From Monodelphis domestica (Eukaryota; Chordata; Mammalia; Didelphimorphia; Didelphidae): a DNA stretch of 64,000 bases. The stretch lies in NCBI RefSeq assembly GCF_027887165.1, contig NC_077230.1:340080322-340144321 (forward strand), read 5' to 3'. Below, piece by piece: positions 8,632 to 20,584 of this stretch (its first letter is position 1; the number at the start of each line of letters is the position of its first letter). Below the pieces are notes generated by a model that saw only the letters and a list, made by a program, of their open reading frames with translations, was not told the origin of the DNA and did no database searches. The position numbers were made by a program, and so were the translations under genes.

Positions 8632-9860
8632 TATTCAACCAAACAAGTTGGAATGGATATAGCTGCTAGATTAATTGTTTCCTTGGGTTCAGCTAGACTC
8701 ACTCCCCCAGATAATTCTCTCAGGTTACACTGGTCTTAACCTAGCTCCACCATTAGCACAATCATTGCTTCTTTGCAACATCTAATGCTGGTATTGACTC
8801 TGTTAGACTGTTTTCCTGACTTTTTGAATCTCACAAAGTTGAAGCCTGATAGAATATTTTTTCTCTTAGGAGCAAGAATAAACAAACCCAAAGAGACAAT
8901 AACTATCCGTATCATATTCATATCCATAGGACTCAGGTTGGCCCAAGTGGAGAGAACTCAAAATCTCTTCCCACTCAGAGGCTCAGAGCATGCATTCTTC
9001 ACTTTAACTAGCCAAGCAAGCAAAAGAGCCCTTTTTTAAGTATTATGGAAAATGTTTACTTCCTTAAAAAAACTTTTTTATTATTTGGGACTCAGAGCCA
9101 TTCCTCCTGCAAATTTTGGTTAATTGAAAGCTGTCCTCTGTTAATATTAACCTTACTTGCTCAAAATCTGACTCATGAAATAAGGGAAGACTGTTTAACA
9201 TTCCTCAGAAAGAAGCCAAGGAAAGCCAAAGTGATTTAATTGTTAGCTCCCCTAGCTAACTGCTAAAGGAAGGATTGCCCTGACACTTAGTCTTTTTGGT
9301 AATCTTGATAACAGGTAAATCTTCTTCCTCAATCAGTCTATTTGTGAACTCTCTAAATGTAGTTTAATCTATAATCAGACTTAGTTTACCAATATAGTTT
9401 ATCTGATGATGTTTCTTTCCTTAAGGCGATATATGATTTTTATTCCATTTAACTAAGATTGTTCAACTTTAATCACATTGAAGGAAGCATGCTATTATGA
9501 ATTCATCTTTTCTTGATCTCTTTTGGCCTAAGAGCACTGTACAAGATTGCAATATGTAAAAGAATTATTTCTCTGTCTCTGATGTAGTTTTGTCTTTAAG
9601 AAGCCTGGTTAGAATCGCAGTGGTGGTTCAGATTTTCTCGGGGGCTTAAATCTTTGCTCAAACATAATACTAAAACCTAGGCTATTACCTCTATAATTTC
9701 TGCATTGTGGTAAATATATTTTGGCAGCAGTTACCTACCACATGAACTCAGAGAGGAGATATTTCTCCCATAACATAAGCATTCTCAGTTCCAGCTCAGC
9801 AGACAGTTGAAAGCCTTCTTTTCATCACTTGGTAAGCAGCCTAGAAACTATCAACAGTCA
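8632..9860. other. Mostly unique, non-coding
   Basis: No long repeat recognised. Short open frames (8551-8739, 8773-9039 and 9045-9239 on plus; 8736-8927 on minus) have no family resemblance and overlap each other. Moderately AT-rich. Confidence 0.5.
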
Positions 9861-10320
9861 ACAAACATTTATGAAATGCTTTCTATGTGCTAGGTATCAT
9901 GCTAACGACAGGAGATTTAAAAACAAAACAAAACAAAACAAAACAAAACTTGTTCCTGGCCTCCAGGAGTTTACAGTCTAATGGGGGAAGACAATACACA
10001 AAAGGCGGGATAGGAGAGGGAAAGATGGTGTTTGTGGAGCCAAAACCAAGCAAAGCTTCTAATGGCACATGAAGTTCTGAGTCCTCTATGAAGGAACTTT
10101 ATAGATAAAGTAGCCAAAGGTGGTTTGAAAGGGAGGGTGCTTGTAGTCGGGGAGAAGATCAGGAAAGGCTTCATGCAGAGAGTGATGCTATATATGGTTG
10201 TCAATCATGGAAAGCTACGAGGTCTAGAGAATCCTATTTGTAGGATGCCCAAAGGACCATGGAGAGAGGTATGTATTGTGGGCATAAATAAAGTATGGCA
10301 TATTTCCCATGATAACAAAT
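9860..10320 (-). mobile_element. L2 fragment, diverged
   Basis: Begins 'tttatgaaatgctttctatg' and 'tgctaggtatcatgctaa', then 'gagtttacagtctaatgggg', the antisense L2 3' region, and fades out. Interrupted by (AAAAC)n at about 9919-9949. Confidence 0.7.
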
Positions 10321-10719
10321 GCACATAAGTGTGCACGAGAAGCTGTATAATTGGAAAAGGAAGAGGGGGAGTAGTCAGTGCATTGAGAGTGATGGCCCAA
10401 ATGCTTCACTGGTACCCATACAAACAAGAGACCTGGAAGAAGGGCTTAGCACTCGGGTTATTGGAGGGCAGAGGCAGGACTCACATAGTGTCAGAGAGCA
10501 TGGTTTGCAATGAGATCACAGTTTCATCAAAGCAGTGAAATCATCTCAAGCCAGCTGACTAAGGTTCAGGTTGCTGTCTGACTGGAGAACAAAGAATCTC
10601 TGTTTGTTCCTCAGAGCCAGAGACAGCTGATGGTACCACCCTCTTCTGCTTGGTACACCCCTGATAAATGATGCTCTCACATCCTCTGAGATGCTGGGCA
10701 TTTAGTCATCCCATTCAAA

Positions 10720-10825
10720 CAAATTAAATAAAGGGTTATTAAGTGCCTGTTATTTCCAAGGCCTTGTGCTGGGTGCCATGGGAGATACAAGGAAGACAAA
10801 GATGTGGTCCTTGACCACTAGGACC
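10720..10825 (-). repeat. L2 3' fragment
   Basis: 'ttaagtgcctgttatttcca', 'gccttgtgctgggtgcc', 'gatacaaggaagacaaag'. Confidence 0.6.
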
Positions 10826-10829
10826 TCTT

Positions 10830-10985
10830 TACCTTTGGGATGTATGAGATTCCCATTCCAACTCTGCTATTTTACTACTTGTGGGACTTTAGGCAAAATC
10901 ACTTCATTTCTCTAAGGCTGGATTTCTTCTATACAAGGAGGGGATTGGGCTAGTTGGTTTCTGGGGTCCCTTCCAGACAGCAGAA
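10830..10985 (+). repeat. MIR-type SINE
   Basis: 'caaaatcacttcatttctct' and 'gggtcccttccagac'; the tRNA-like head is diverged. Confidence 0.6.
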
Positions 10986-11105
10986 TGACAGCACCTGGAG
11001 GGTAAGAGCCTCTTTTTGGTTGTTGTTTTGTCTGTTACAAGCTTTTAGCACAATATAAACACTTAGTGGGCACTTAATGAATGGATGCTTGTTGACTTGG
11101 ATTTT
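10986..11105 (+). repeat. L2 3' tail
   Basis: 'acctggagggtaagagcctc' leading to 'gtgggcacttaatgaatgga'. Confidence 0.65.
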
Positions 11106-11124
11106 AGTTCAAAATACAGTGAAG

Positions 11125-11325
11125 GGGAGCAACTGGGTGGCTCAGTGGATTGAGAGTCAACCCTAGAGACGGGAGGGCCTAAGTTCAAATCTGTCCTCAG
11201 ATACTTCCTAGCTCTGTGACCCTGGATGTCACTTCACCCCCATTGCCTAGTCCTTACCAGTCTTTTGCCTTGGAACCAATACACACTATTGATTCTAAAA
11301 TGGAAAGTAAGGGTTTTATTGGTTT
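11125..11325 (+). mobile_element. S1-type SINE
   Basis: 'gggtggctcagtggattgag', 'gttcaaatctgtcctcagat', 'ccccattgcctagtccttac' and 'ggaaccaatacacactattg', then a homopolymer tail. Confidence 0.88.
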
Positions 11326-11496
11326 TTTTTTTTTTAATGCAATGAAAACTGGCTTCTGGTAGGCAAAATAGGGATGACAATAACTCTTTGTGTTAGCCTC
11401 AGAAGTTGACATGGGACTTAAAGAGACAATATAGGTAAGACACTTTGCAAATGCACAAGGATGCTAAAATATCATAAAAGAACATTTTTATTTTTT

Positions 11497-11684
11497 TAAA
11501 CCTTTACCTTCTGACTTAAAATCAATACTCTGTATTGGTTCTAAGGCAGAAGAGTGGTAAGGGCTAGGCAATGGGGGTTAAGTGACTTGCCCAGGGTCAC
11601 ATTGCTAGGAAGTGTCTGAGGCCAGATTTGAACCTGGGATGTCCTGTGTCTACTAGACCTGGCTCGATCTAGCTTTCCGCCAAA
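11497..11684 (-). mobile_element. S1-type SINE
   Basis: Antisense copy. The flanks aaagaacattttta and aaagagcattttta are a near-exact target duplication. Confidence 0.88.
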
Positions 11685-11976
11685 GAGCATTTTTAGATGC
11701 ACCCTTCCTACTAGGGAGCCTCTTCTCACAAGAGACTCCTTCCTGATCCTGGACTTCACCAAATCCACGTTCATCCTAGGAAGAACTCTTGGGAAGATCT
11801 TGAAAACAGAATTTAGATATTCCTCAAACTTAGGTTCTCCTCAAAAGGGATTAATGGAATCCCTTCTAGAAAAGTATATAATAAACAAAGTAGGTTTGCC
11901 ATTTATTTCCTCTAACACAAAATACATTGTAAAAAGAAACTCACTTCATTTGGGTCATGGTTTGGATCTCCTGAGT

Positions 11977-12440
11977 CAGTGATGGAGACTCTTTGGGAGA
12001 TGGCATGCGGGGCCCTGCCCCCACCCCACCCCCCAGAATGAGTGTCGGGCCCTTCCTCCCCACATGTTGGGCATGCCCTGACCCCCTTGTGCCACATAGG
12101 GGAGGAGAAAGTGCTCCTGTTGGGCTGTTGGATAGAGGGGAGGGTGAATTGTGTGTAGAGAGGGGAAGGGAAATGGTCCAAGTTCTGCTCCTTTCCAGCT
12201 CTGCCTCCTATGAGCTGCCCACCTTACCCCCTGTGCACTCCCATTGGGCTGCTGGGCAGAGGGGTGAAGGATGTGAAAAAATATCATCAGACACAGTGGA
12301 GAGGGGAGGAGAGTGCCCGAGTGCCTCTGCTTTTCTAGTAATGAACTCTGGGGGAGGAAGGGGAAAGGGACAGCTGTGTGCCCACAGAGAACACTCTGCA
12401 TGCCATCTTTGGCACCTGTGTCATAGGTTCATCATCACTG
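11977..12440. mobile_element. hAT-type non-autonomous DNA transposon, 464 bp
   Basis: Inverted ends cagtgatgga and ...taggttcatcatcactg. The 8-bp flanks tcctgagt (11969-11976) and tcctaggt (12441-12448) agree at 6 of 8. The middle is GC-rich with a repeated 'ttgggctgYtgg' segment at about 12120 and 12245, so it may contain a partial internal duplication. Long open frames here (11993-12481 plus, 11976-12401 minus) are by-products of the GC content. Confidence 0.85.
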
Positions 12441-12448
12441 TCCTAGGT

Positions 12449-14030
12449 TCTTTCAGTTATATCACTGTTCTATTGGTGTAGTTACAGGAACCCACTCTGA
12501 TTGGGTATCTAGGGTCACTGTTTAGTGACCTGAGTTCAGGGAAAGAAGTCCCAAACAAGAAGCAGCCAGATATTTGAGCCAGGCTCACCTAGGCAAGCAT
12601 AGATGCCTTGAGTTTGAGTTATAGCTGTTGCTGGGTACAGGGAAGTTAGGGCAGAGAAATTCATTTCACTCCCTTGCTAGGTGTGCAAGGGAAAGTCTGC
12701 CTGAATGCAGAGGATGGAGACAGAGAGACAGAACAGAGAAAGAAATAAGGAGAGTGACAGAGACAGAGAGAGACCTACAGACAGACATACAGACAGATTC
12801 AGAGAGGGACAGAGCTACAAAGAGAGACAGAGAAGTAGAAAGAAACAGTTTTTCCTCTCCTTTTATATCCTTTGGAGTAGGTAGGTCTTTTTGGCTCAGT
12901 GGCCAATGATCTTTTACATAGCCCCAATTCTTAGAGACCAATAAAATGTTGTTTTCATTATCCCAATTTGCAAACCTTTCATGGCTGAACTCATGTCCAT
13001 TCCAATAGAGTTGGTCAGGGCACACATGCTTTGTTTTGTGCAAGGTGCCCCAAGCCAAAGATCTGGGGCTTCCCTGATTGTCCCTGTTACATTCATAAAG
13101 CATTTTGCAAGCTACCACAGATTACCTTCTGAAAATGGCCAACTGATTGGATTTCAGTGAACATCCTGGGCTCTCATGGAAATCCTGATTCTCGGGCTCT
13201 TTTAAGCTTTTGGTCCCTAGATCCTTTTTGACTCAGGGTTTGTCCTAGCCTCTGTTTCTGTGCATAGACCTAGGCAGGACTCGATGATTTCTGCTTCTGC
13301 TAACTTTGTGGGCATGATGATTCTCTCCATTACTACAATGGGAAAGATGACACAGCTGGTCCACTGGGGCATGTGAGAGCAGCTACAACTAATAGCCTTA
13401 GACAAACACTAATCTCTTGCTAGTGCTGGAGCTGTACAGCAGCCAACACATTCACGAAAGATGAGGTGGAGCTTTCACTGGGAAACTAAGGCTCACCACC
13501 CTGTATCTAAACCACTCAGTGCCTGAAGAGAGAAGCACACCCTGTAGACCATGTAGGGATGGAGAGCTGCATAGCTACAGTGGCCTGATGCTTCTGTTTG
13601 TCTGTGAGTGTATTTCTCTGATCTGGGGAATGTTCCCCTGGAGATCTCTTAATCTATCTTGTGTGGTGCTGAGCTGCCTGAGGTCTGCTTGTACATTACT
13701 ATGAGTAAAGTCCCCCTCCAATGCCTAATCATTCTGTGAAGGTGACTGGGTGCTTGAAAGTTATGCCAAGGGAGGCACAAACTCAGAGAGGGCTCGGCAC
13801 GTGATCCTGGTGATGGACAGAGTGCTATTGTTTGAGGAGGTACCTAGGGAGGCTGGGGGAGGCTCATCCTCAGGGAACCACCAGAGAAGAGATTGTTCAG
13901 CCATGGTGTCTAATCAGGGCAGACAAGGCTAAGAATCATATGCAAATACTAACTGATTGCCCTTTACATGTATCTTTGTCCAATGCCCAAGTAGAAACAC
14001 TACTGCAGTTACAAAAAATGGAGAGGGGGA
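12449..14030. other. Mostly unique, non-coding; contains a purine simple-repeat patch
   Basis: 12715-12845 is a degenerate (GACAGA)n patch. The rest (12850-14030) matches no repeat I recognise and has no convincing coding frame. 13060-13130 and 13440-13720 read as ordinary unique DNA. Confidence 0.45.
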
Positions 14031-14035
14031 GGTGG

Positions 14036-14222
14036 TGGGGCAGGTAGGTGGCACAATGAATAGAGCTCCAGACCTGGAGTCAGTAGAACCTGGGTTCAAA
14101 TCTGGCCTCAGACACAACCTAGCTGTGTGACCCTGGGCAAGTCACTTGACCTCAATTGCCTAGCCCTTGCTGCTCTTCTATCCTCAAACTGCTATTAAGA
14201 CAGAAGGTAAAGGTTTTAAAAA
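14036..14222 (+). mobile_element. S1-type SINE, older variant
   Basis: 'caggtaggtggcacaatgaa', 'gacctggagtcagtagaacc', 'tgtgaccctgggcaagtcac', 'gacagaaggtaaaggtttta'. Confidence 0.85.
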
Positions 14223-14859
14223 ATTAGCAACAAATAGAACTAGGAGACTCAAAGAATTTGCAGCTAATGAAAGGAAATGTCATGGGTTCGCCTCGAAGGG
14301 ATGAATGAAGAATCTGGTGGTAGAAAGCCAAGATTATTGTATCCAAAGAAGGATACTATATTTGGAGCCAGAGGAACTAATAACCTCTTATTTATCAACT
14401 GTCTGCCTCATTTTCCCTATACAATGGCAGGATTGGCTCAGGTGATCTGTAAAGTTCTTTCCATTTCTGCCTCAGTTTCCATTCCTCTTAAAAGGAGGCT
14501 TTTAAAATCTAGTCTATTCAAATGAATACTTACAAGTCACCAATCTCTTTGAATTTGTTCTTTTTTTTTTAAGTGCTATTTTACTATCCATTTTGAGATA
14601 CCACATGATAGTACTGAAAATAGAAAGTTTACTTAAAGATCCTCAGTACCTACCACAGTGCCTAGCACATCACAGGTATGTGATAAATGTTTGTAGATTA
14701 AAATAGAAAAACGGCAAGATCAGGAGAGTTCATAAAGAGCAAACATCCTCAAGGAGCTTCCAGTGTTGTACTCTGCCCAGGTCAGAGTCCAATAGGACTC
14801 TCATTGTTCTCGCTTGGGACATTTTGGTTTTATTTTTGCAGACTAAGATTCTGAGTGGT

Positions 14860-15010
14860 ACAAGGGTTCTAAACCTGAGGTTTGTGAACTAAAAAAAAAA
14901 GTAACTGATTTCCCCTTAATTGATTTCCTTTGGAATACTATGCACTTTATCTTTTTCAATGAAAACCAAAACCAACATTATTTTGAGGCATTCATAGGTT
15001 TCCCGAATTG
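14860..15010. repeat. hAT/MER-like element fragment (family also at 57450, 59630, 62080)
   Basis: 'gggttctaaacctgaggttt' and 'aaccaacattattttgagg' resemble an ancient mammalian non-autonomous DNA transposon whose name I do not recall with certainty. Confidence 0.45.
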
Positions 15011-15039
15011 TCAGAGCAGTCTAGAACACATAGAAGATT

Positions 15040-15311
15040 TTTAAATTCTTTTTTTTTTAATTTAATTTTTTTTTTTGGTTACAATATTCACTTTATTTCC
15101 CTCCCTCCGCGCCACCCACCAAGAAGGGCTGCAAGAAGGCAGCTGACGTGCAATTTTCATTGGGTATTACTTGTGTCCTTGATCAGAACCTATTTCCATG
15201 TTGTTGTTTGCACTAGGATTTTCATTTAGAGTCTACATCCCCAACCACATCCCTTCGACCCATGTATTCAAGCAGTTGTTTTTCTTCTGTGATTTTACTC
15301 CCACAGTGTTG
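15040..15311 (-). mobile_element. 5'-truncated L1 3' end
   Basis: Antisense L1 3'UTR with T-runs at the left. The target duplication is gaacacatagaagatt (15024-15039) and gaacacatagtagatt (15312-15327), 15 of 16 matching. Confidence 0.88.
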
Positions 15312-15519
15312 AACACATAGTAGATTAAGAGCCTCGGACATAAAAGAAAAGTCCTGGGAGTTAGGAAGAGCTCGATTCAAGCTCTATTTTTGACACATGC
15401 TAGCTATATGATCACAAATTAATTATCAACAATTAATTACAGAAAGTCTATAAAGCTGGAAGTTACAGACAAGTTACTGCTATGAATTGGTGGATGAATT
15501 TCTCCCCGGGAGTTCTTAT

Positions 15520-16090
15520 ACCAATGCAATCCCAGGTGTGGACCACAATGGGTTGCGTTCATGTTTTTGGTTGCCCCTCCACTTTGTTAGTTCATGTTGA
15601 ACACTCAGGCCTCTAAGATCCCCAAATCTTTTTCACATGAACTGCCTACCCATAATGCTCACTTGGCTGTTTCTCCAGGGTAGGAGGAAGAGCCCTGCAG
15701 TCATTGCCATTGCCAACCCTGGCCAGCCATTTGGCCTGTCTCGCCACCAGGTGGCAGCAAACCAAGGGTTAATGGTTCACAAACTGTGGCTATCCCCCTA
15801 CTAGTTACCAACCATGGACCTGGATATCTCATGGAGGTAGAAGTGGGGCAAGAAGGGGAAGGTGTGATAGAGGTGAGGAAACAGCAAACCTCAACCAAAA
15901 TGAAACGAGCCATAATCCAGAGAATTAGTCAGCTGAAATGGCCGTCAGACAATCCCAAAGCCAGTTGGGAACCACTGAGAATAGTGGCTCACCTTTCTGG
16001 ATCACTTAAAAATGTGCAAAGTTAATTGTTTATCATTCTCTATCACTTTAAAGTTTGCTAGGTCCCTTTCTTACTACAACTTGGTTAAGT
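15520..16090. other. Unique segment around the CTCF-like motif
   Basis: No repeat recognised. The open frames 15786-16025 (plus) and 15701-15913 (minus) overlap and show no family features. Confidence 0.45.
15743..15760 (+). promoter_or_regulatory. CTCF-like binding motif
   Basis: The 14-mer ccaccaggtggcag fits the degenerate CTCF core CCASYAGRKGGCRS at every position, in a unique segment (15520-16030) free of recognised repeats. Chromatin loop anchor or insulator role is inference. Confidence 0.6.
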
Positions 16091-16094
16091 AGAA

Positions 16095-16310
16095 GACAGT
16101 AGGTAGGATGAAAAGACTACTAGCTTTGGGGTCAGAGGACCTGCATTCAAATCCTACCTTTAAATGTGTATATACCATTTGATCTTGGGCAAGTCACTTT
16201 ACCTAACCTGGTCCTCAGTTTTTTCATCTGTAAACTGAGGGAATTAGACTAGATGGCCTCTGTGGTTCCTTCTAGCTCTAGTTCTATGATGCTAGGGCAC
16301 TACAGGTATT
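16095..16310 (+). repeat. MIR-type CORE-SINE
   Basis: 'ggggtcagaggacctgcatt', 'gatcttgggcaagtcacttt', 'tcatctgtaaactgaggg', 'gactagatggcctctgtgg'. Confidence 0.8.
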
Positions 16311-16539
16311 AGAATTTCAATTTTTATAGATGAAGAAAATCTCAGAGAGGAAAAGTAGTTCATTCATTCCTTCTCTGTGTTAGGCTTGCTCTCATAATTT
16401 AACAGGACTCATAGTTTTTTCTAATCTACAAAATTTAAAAAGTGCATTTTTTTCTAGTCCTCAATTATAAATAGGTCCCCACTGAGCCTATAAACTAGTC
16501 TTAAAATGATAGGATAATCTAAGCCATAAATTCCTCTTT

Positions 16540-16680
16540 GATGTTTTAAATAATTTAATTAATTAAATCAATTCTTAATAGAAAATATACTATTTAGAAA
16601 ATTATTATTAATTTTACTATGTAATATTCTACAATTATATTGTTATAAATTAATTAAATTAAATTATTAAATACTTCTGG
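16540..16680. repeat. AT-rich low-complexity block
   Basis: Built from 'aattaattaaat'-like runs with many small palindromes and almost no G or C. Confidence 0.8.
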
Positions 16681-16689
16681 TTGAAAACC

Positions 16690-17125
16690 TGGAACTTCAG
16701 GAAAATATTGCTCAGATATCTAGTCAAAATGTCCACAGAAGCCCTACCTTGATGGTAAATTGTCTCATGAAGGTGGACTGATCTTTAAGGCTATCCTAGC
16801 AGAGAACAAACTTTGGCAGGTCCCACTAGCATGTATTGTATTATTAAAGAGCAAGATGATAAAAATCTATCTTATAAAAATCTAGTTATCATATAGATTG
16901 AGTATGAATTTTACTAGATGATTCATGTCACCTACCGCTGGATAGAGACGTGATGGATTCAATACATGCAACGTGTGTTTTGGGACATGAACAGTGTGGG
17001 AATTGTTTTTGCTTGACTATGTCTATTACCAGTTTTCTTTTTCTTTTTCCTTAAAAGGGAGGTGAGACTTTATAAATTGAAAAAATAAATTGCAATAAAG
17101 TATCTTTTTTCAAAAAAGAACCAAA
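16690..17125 (+). repeat. Unclassified retroelement-like 3' segment
   Basis: 'tgttttgggacatgaacagt', 'ttttgcttgactatg' and a 3' end 'ttgaaaaaataaattgcaat' resemble an interspersed marsupial repeat I cannot name. Confidence 0.35.
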
Positions 17126-17219
17126 AACAGGCAACATTAACTTTAACATTAACAACATTAAACTTCTGTTTAGACAAAGTTGCTAAATTTATGAATTGGG
17201 GTAATCTGTAGCTTTAGTT

Positions 17220-17340
17220 TACCTAATGGATAGAAATCTAGTGACAGATCTTGGGATTTAGGAAGACCTGGTTTTAAGTCTATCCTCACATATATTGGCC
17301 ACGTGACCCTGAGCAAGACATTTAATGCAATTCTCTAAGT
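17220..17340 (+). repeat. MIR-like SINE, strongly decayed
   Basis: 'ggaagacctggttttaagtc' and 'cgtgaccctgagcaagacat' preserve the CORE region. Confidence 0.5.
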
Positions 17341-17544
17341 AGTTGCCATCTACTTTGATAGAGGAAACTTCCTCTCTAGGAGTTCCTGAAATCAACAAAA
17401 TAAATAAATTAAATCACAGTTCTCTTTTTTTAAAAATCTGTACCTACATAAAAATTTATTTAATTAAGACATTTTGCTTATATACCAGATTTCTTTCTAA
17501 ATGTATTTCCACCCAGAGAGCCCACCCTTATTGACCTAGATTTT

Positions 17545-18190
17545 TAGCAAAGCATTTGAGAAAATCTCTCATGTTCTTCTTTTGGAAAAGATGGAGAAAT
17601 GGGAAGTGGATATTCAGAATTGAATGTCAGTCTAGCATGTTGGGCTGAATCAAAGAAGATGAAAATAAATAGGAATTGTTGTAAAGTCTTTTGCTTGGTT
17701 CAAAAAATGTACAGGATATACTTCAAACTGGGTTGAGTGACTGAACTCAAAGAACAGGCATTAGTGGTTTGATATTGGAAGGTGCCACAGGGATCTATGC
17801 TGAGCCCATTCTTATGAATGGTTTTGATAAAGGCATAGGGCACATCCTTATCACATTTGCAGATGCCACAAAGATGGGAGAAATAGCTCACACAATCCCC
17901 ACAGAGTCAGGATCTAAATAGATTTTGGAGGTCTACAGCACTAACCAAATCTAATAAGAAAAGATATAATAGGAACAAATGTAAAGTCTTCCTTTGGGGC
18001 CCCACAAATCTATTTCAGAAGTATGAATTGGGAGTCAGGGGGGACATACACTTGATTGACTAGCAGTCTGTCTGACCCAGAAATTTTCATGAACTTCAAT
18101 ATGAGTGAACAGTGGGATGCAGCAGCCAAAAAGCTAATGTCATTTTGACTCCATCAAGAGAGACAGAGCTTTCAGGAACAGGAGGATGAT
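17545..18190 (+). pseudogene. CR1/L3 LINE reverse transcriptase relic
   Basis: Sense strand carries CR1 signature sequence: 'ggaaggtgccacagggatct' (the GVPQGSVLGP region), 'tttgcagatgccacaaagat' (FADDTKLG region), 'aaatgtaaagtcttcctttg' (KCKVLHLG region), and 'gcagccaaaaagctaatg' (AAKKAN region). Order and spacing agree with a CR1/L3 polymerase. Frames are broken many times by stops and indels. Confidence 0.8.
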
Positions 18191-18489
18191 TAATAGTCCC
18201 ATTACGCTTTTCTCAGAGCTAACAAAAGCCTTAGAACTCATACAATTTAACAACCTCATTTCTTCAAAGAAACAGAGGGAAAGTGACCTGCCTGAGGTCA
18301 TCCAGGGTATTATTGATGGACCTGGAATGAGGATCCAGGGACCTGGGCTGAGTGCTGATTCTCATTCCAGGACTCTTCACTGCCCTGCCCTTCCTCTCCT
18401 AATATTAGCAATTAAACTACTTTATTTGTACACCCTCCTTTTAACTCAATGTATTCATGCATAATTCAACTGCACTTATTAAATGTGAG

Positions 18490-18720
18490 TAACATGGGAT
18501 AGTGGACAGAGAGAGGCTTCCCAGTGAGGAAGACTTGAGTTCAAATCCTACCTCTGGCAAGTCCTGACTATACAACACCGGGGCATGACACTTAACCTTG
18601 GAAAGACTTGGTTGCAGAATAGCTGTTGATCTGCAATGATATACCAAGTTCCCTGACCTGTAGTTCTTGACATGGCTAAAATCACACATCTAAACTAAAA
18701 GATAATGGGCTGGATGGACC
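18490..18720 (+). repeat. MIR-like SINE, decayed
   Basis: 'ggaagacttgagttcaaatc' and 'catgacacttaaccttgg'. Confidence 0.55.
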
Positions 18721-18971
18721 CTGTATCTAGAAAGATGGGGATGCAGAGATGAATCAGCCATTTAACCTGACCTTAAGGAACTTAGGGCACAGAAGGTGTA
18801 AATTATGTTCAGAAAATTCAGTGATCTGATGGCATCTTGGAATGACATCTCTGATAGACTACCTTGGAAATCTAGGATTGAACATTTTTATTAATGCCTA
18901 AGATTAAAGCATAAATGACATCCTTATCGAGTCTGACAAAACTAGTTGGTGAGGTGAGAGCTAATAAGGAT

Positions 18972-19205
18972 CAGGCAGCTAGTTGGTGAAGTGAATAGAA
19001 CACTGGCCCTGGAGGCAGGAAGAACTGAGTTCAAATCTAGCATTAAAATAACTTTGTGACTTTAAGCAAGTCACTTACCCTTTCCCACCCTTAGTTTCCT
19101 GATCTAAAAAATGGGGATAATAATAACACCTATTTCCCAGGGTTGTCATCAGGAACAAATGAAATAATATTTGTAAGGTGTTTTGCAAATCATAGTGTTC
19201 TATAA
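18972..19205 (+). mobile_element. MIR/Ther-1 CORE-SINE, near full length
   Basis: 'gcagctagttggtgaagtga', 'gagttcaaatctagcatt', 'gtttcctgatctaaaaaatg', 'gataataataacacctattt' and a 3' end 'tataaatgatggctatttat'. Confidence 0.85.
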
Positions 19206-19225
19206 ATGATGGCTATTTATTATCT

Positions 19226-19478
19226 TGAAGGAGCAGTTAGATAGTGTGGTGGGTAGAGCACTGGGCTTAGAGTCAGGAATACCTGAGTTCAAATGTAGCC
19301 TCAGACAGTTAGTATCTGTGTGACCCTGATCTAGGTCCTTAACTCTGTTTGCCTCAGTTTCCTCACCTGTAAAATAAGTTGAAGAAGGAAATGGTAAAAC
19401 ACTCCAATAGCTTTGCCAAAAATCTCCAAAAGGGGTCACAAAGTGTTGGAAATAACTGAACAGCAACAGATTATTACC
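19226..19478 (+). mobile_element. MAR1-type SINE
   Basis: Head 'agcagttagatagtgtggtg', CORE 'gtttcctcacctgtaaaata', then the RTE-like tail 'aaacactccaatagctttgc' and 'aactgaacagcaaca'. Flanks ttattatcttga and attattaccttga look like a target duplication. Confidence 0.88.
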
Positions 19479-19484
19479 TTGACA

Positions 19485-19918
19485 GTCTAGCATATTGGGC
19501 TGAATCAAAGATAAAATTTAACAGAGATTAGTGTGAAGTCTTACACTTGGATTCAAAAAATCAATATCATCAGTATAAGTTGGGGGAATCATTTTTAATC
19601 ATTTGAAGGACTGTCACATGGAAAGGGAATTAATCTTGTTCTTCCTGAGCATAGAGGACCAATGGGTAGAAGTGGCAAAAAGACAAATTTAGGCTGAAAG
19701 AAGGGCACATTTCTTACCAATCTGCACTATCTAAAGAAGCAGAATGGACTTCTTTGGGATTTAGTGGGATTTCCCCTTTCTGGAAATCTTCAAAAAAGGC
19801 CAGATGACTGCTAGTTAAAGAGGTTATAGTGTATAGTCTTTTCTGGTAAGGGCTGGGCTGGATGATTCCTGCAGTGCCTTCCAGCTCTGGAAACTTGTGA
19901 TTCTATGAAATCAAGCAG
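19485..19918 (+). mobile_element. CR1/L3 LINE 3' part
   Basis: 'attgggctgaatcaaagat', 'gtgaagtcttacacttgg', 'tttgaaggactgtcacatgg', 'gtggcaaaaagacaaatt' and the terminal 'gtgattctatg'. The sequence skips part of the element between about 19585 and 19600, an internal deletion. Confidence 0.85.
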
Positions 19919-20049
19919 ACTTAGAAAGACTTTGAGAAAGGAACAAAGTTCGTCTGAGGGTTCTGAGGGTATGCTCATTTCCAAGAAAACTTCATAAAGC
20001 TATCATTGGAACTGGCTCTCAAGGATCATCATTATTCAGGGTTTGACAG

Positions 20050-20165
20050 GAAAGGTGGCAGTATGCAGTAGTGGAAAGACTACTGGATTTGAAGGTGAAA
20101 GACCCAATTTCTAATCCTGGCTCTACCACATAATATATGTGTGGCTTTAGGCACTCATTTTGACA
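20050..20165 (+). repeat. MIR-like SINE fragment
   Basis: 'gcagtagtggaaagactact' and 'ctaatcctggctctaccaca'. Confidence 0.6.
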
Positions 20166-20584
20166 CACTTAACATGTGTGTGGCTTGACGCAAGCCATTA
20201 TGAATCCTTTACATAATGGATGAAATTTATAATCCATATTTAACAGTCAAACCATAGGTCACCAATGATATGGAAGTTATGAATACACTGACTATGAAGA
20301 CCTGACATTTGATTCATACATAATTCCTACTCAATCCAGGCCAACTTTGACTACTTAGAAGTGAATAATTGGGTAGTTCTTCCAATCTATCTGTTAATCT
20401 CATCAGAAGACATCCTACATGCATGAGCAGTTCCTTCATTAGGCTTAAAAGCAGACACAATTCCTGGCCAACTATACAAAGTCACCCTGACATCAACTCA
20501 ACGAGGTGTGTTTTATAGATAATGCTCAAAAATCTGCAGATCCAACCACAGCTTCATACCTATCATACTTGTATATTTGAAAAT

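Noticed and set aside
11976-12481. 162-codon plus and 141-codon minus frames
   Set aside because: They coincide with the GC-rich hAT element 11977-12440 and show no transposase or other family motif.
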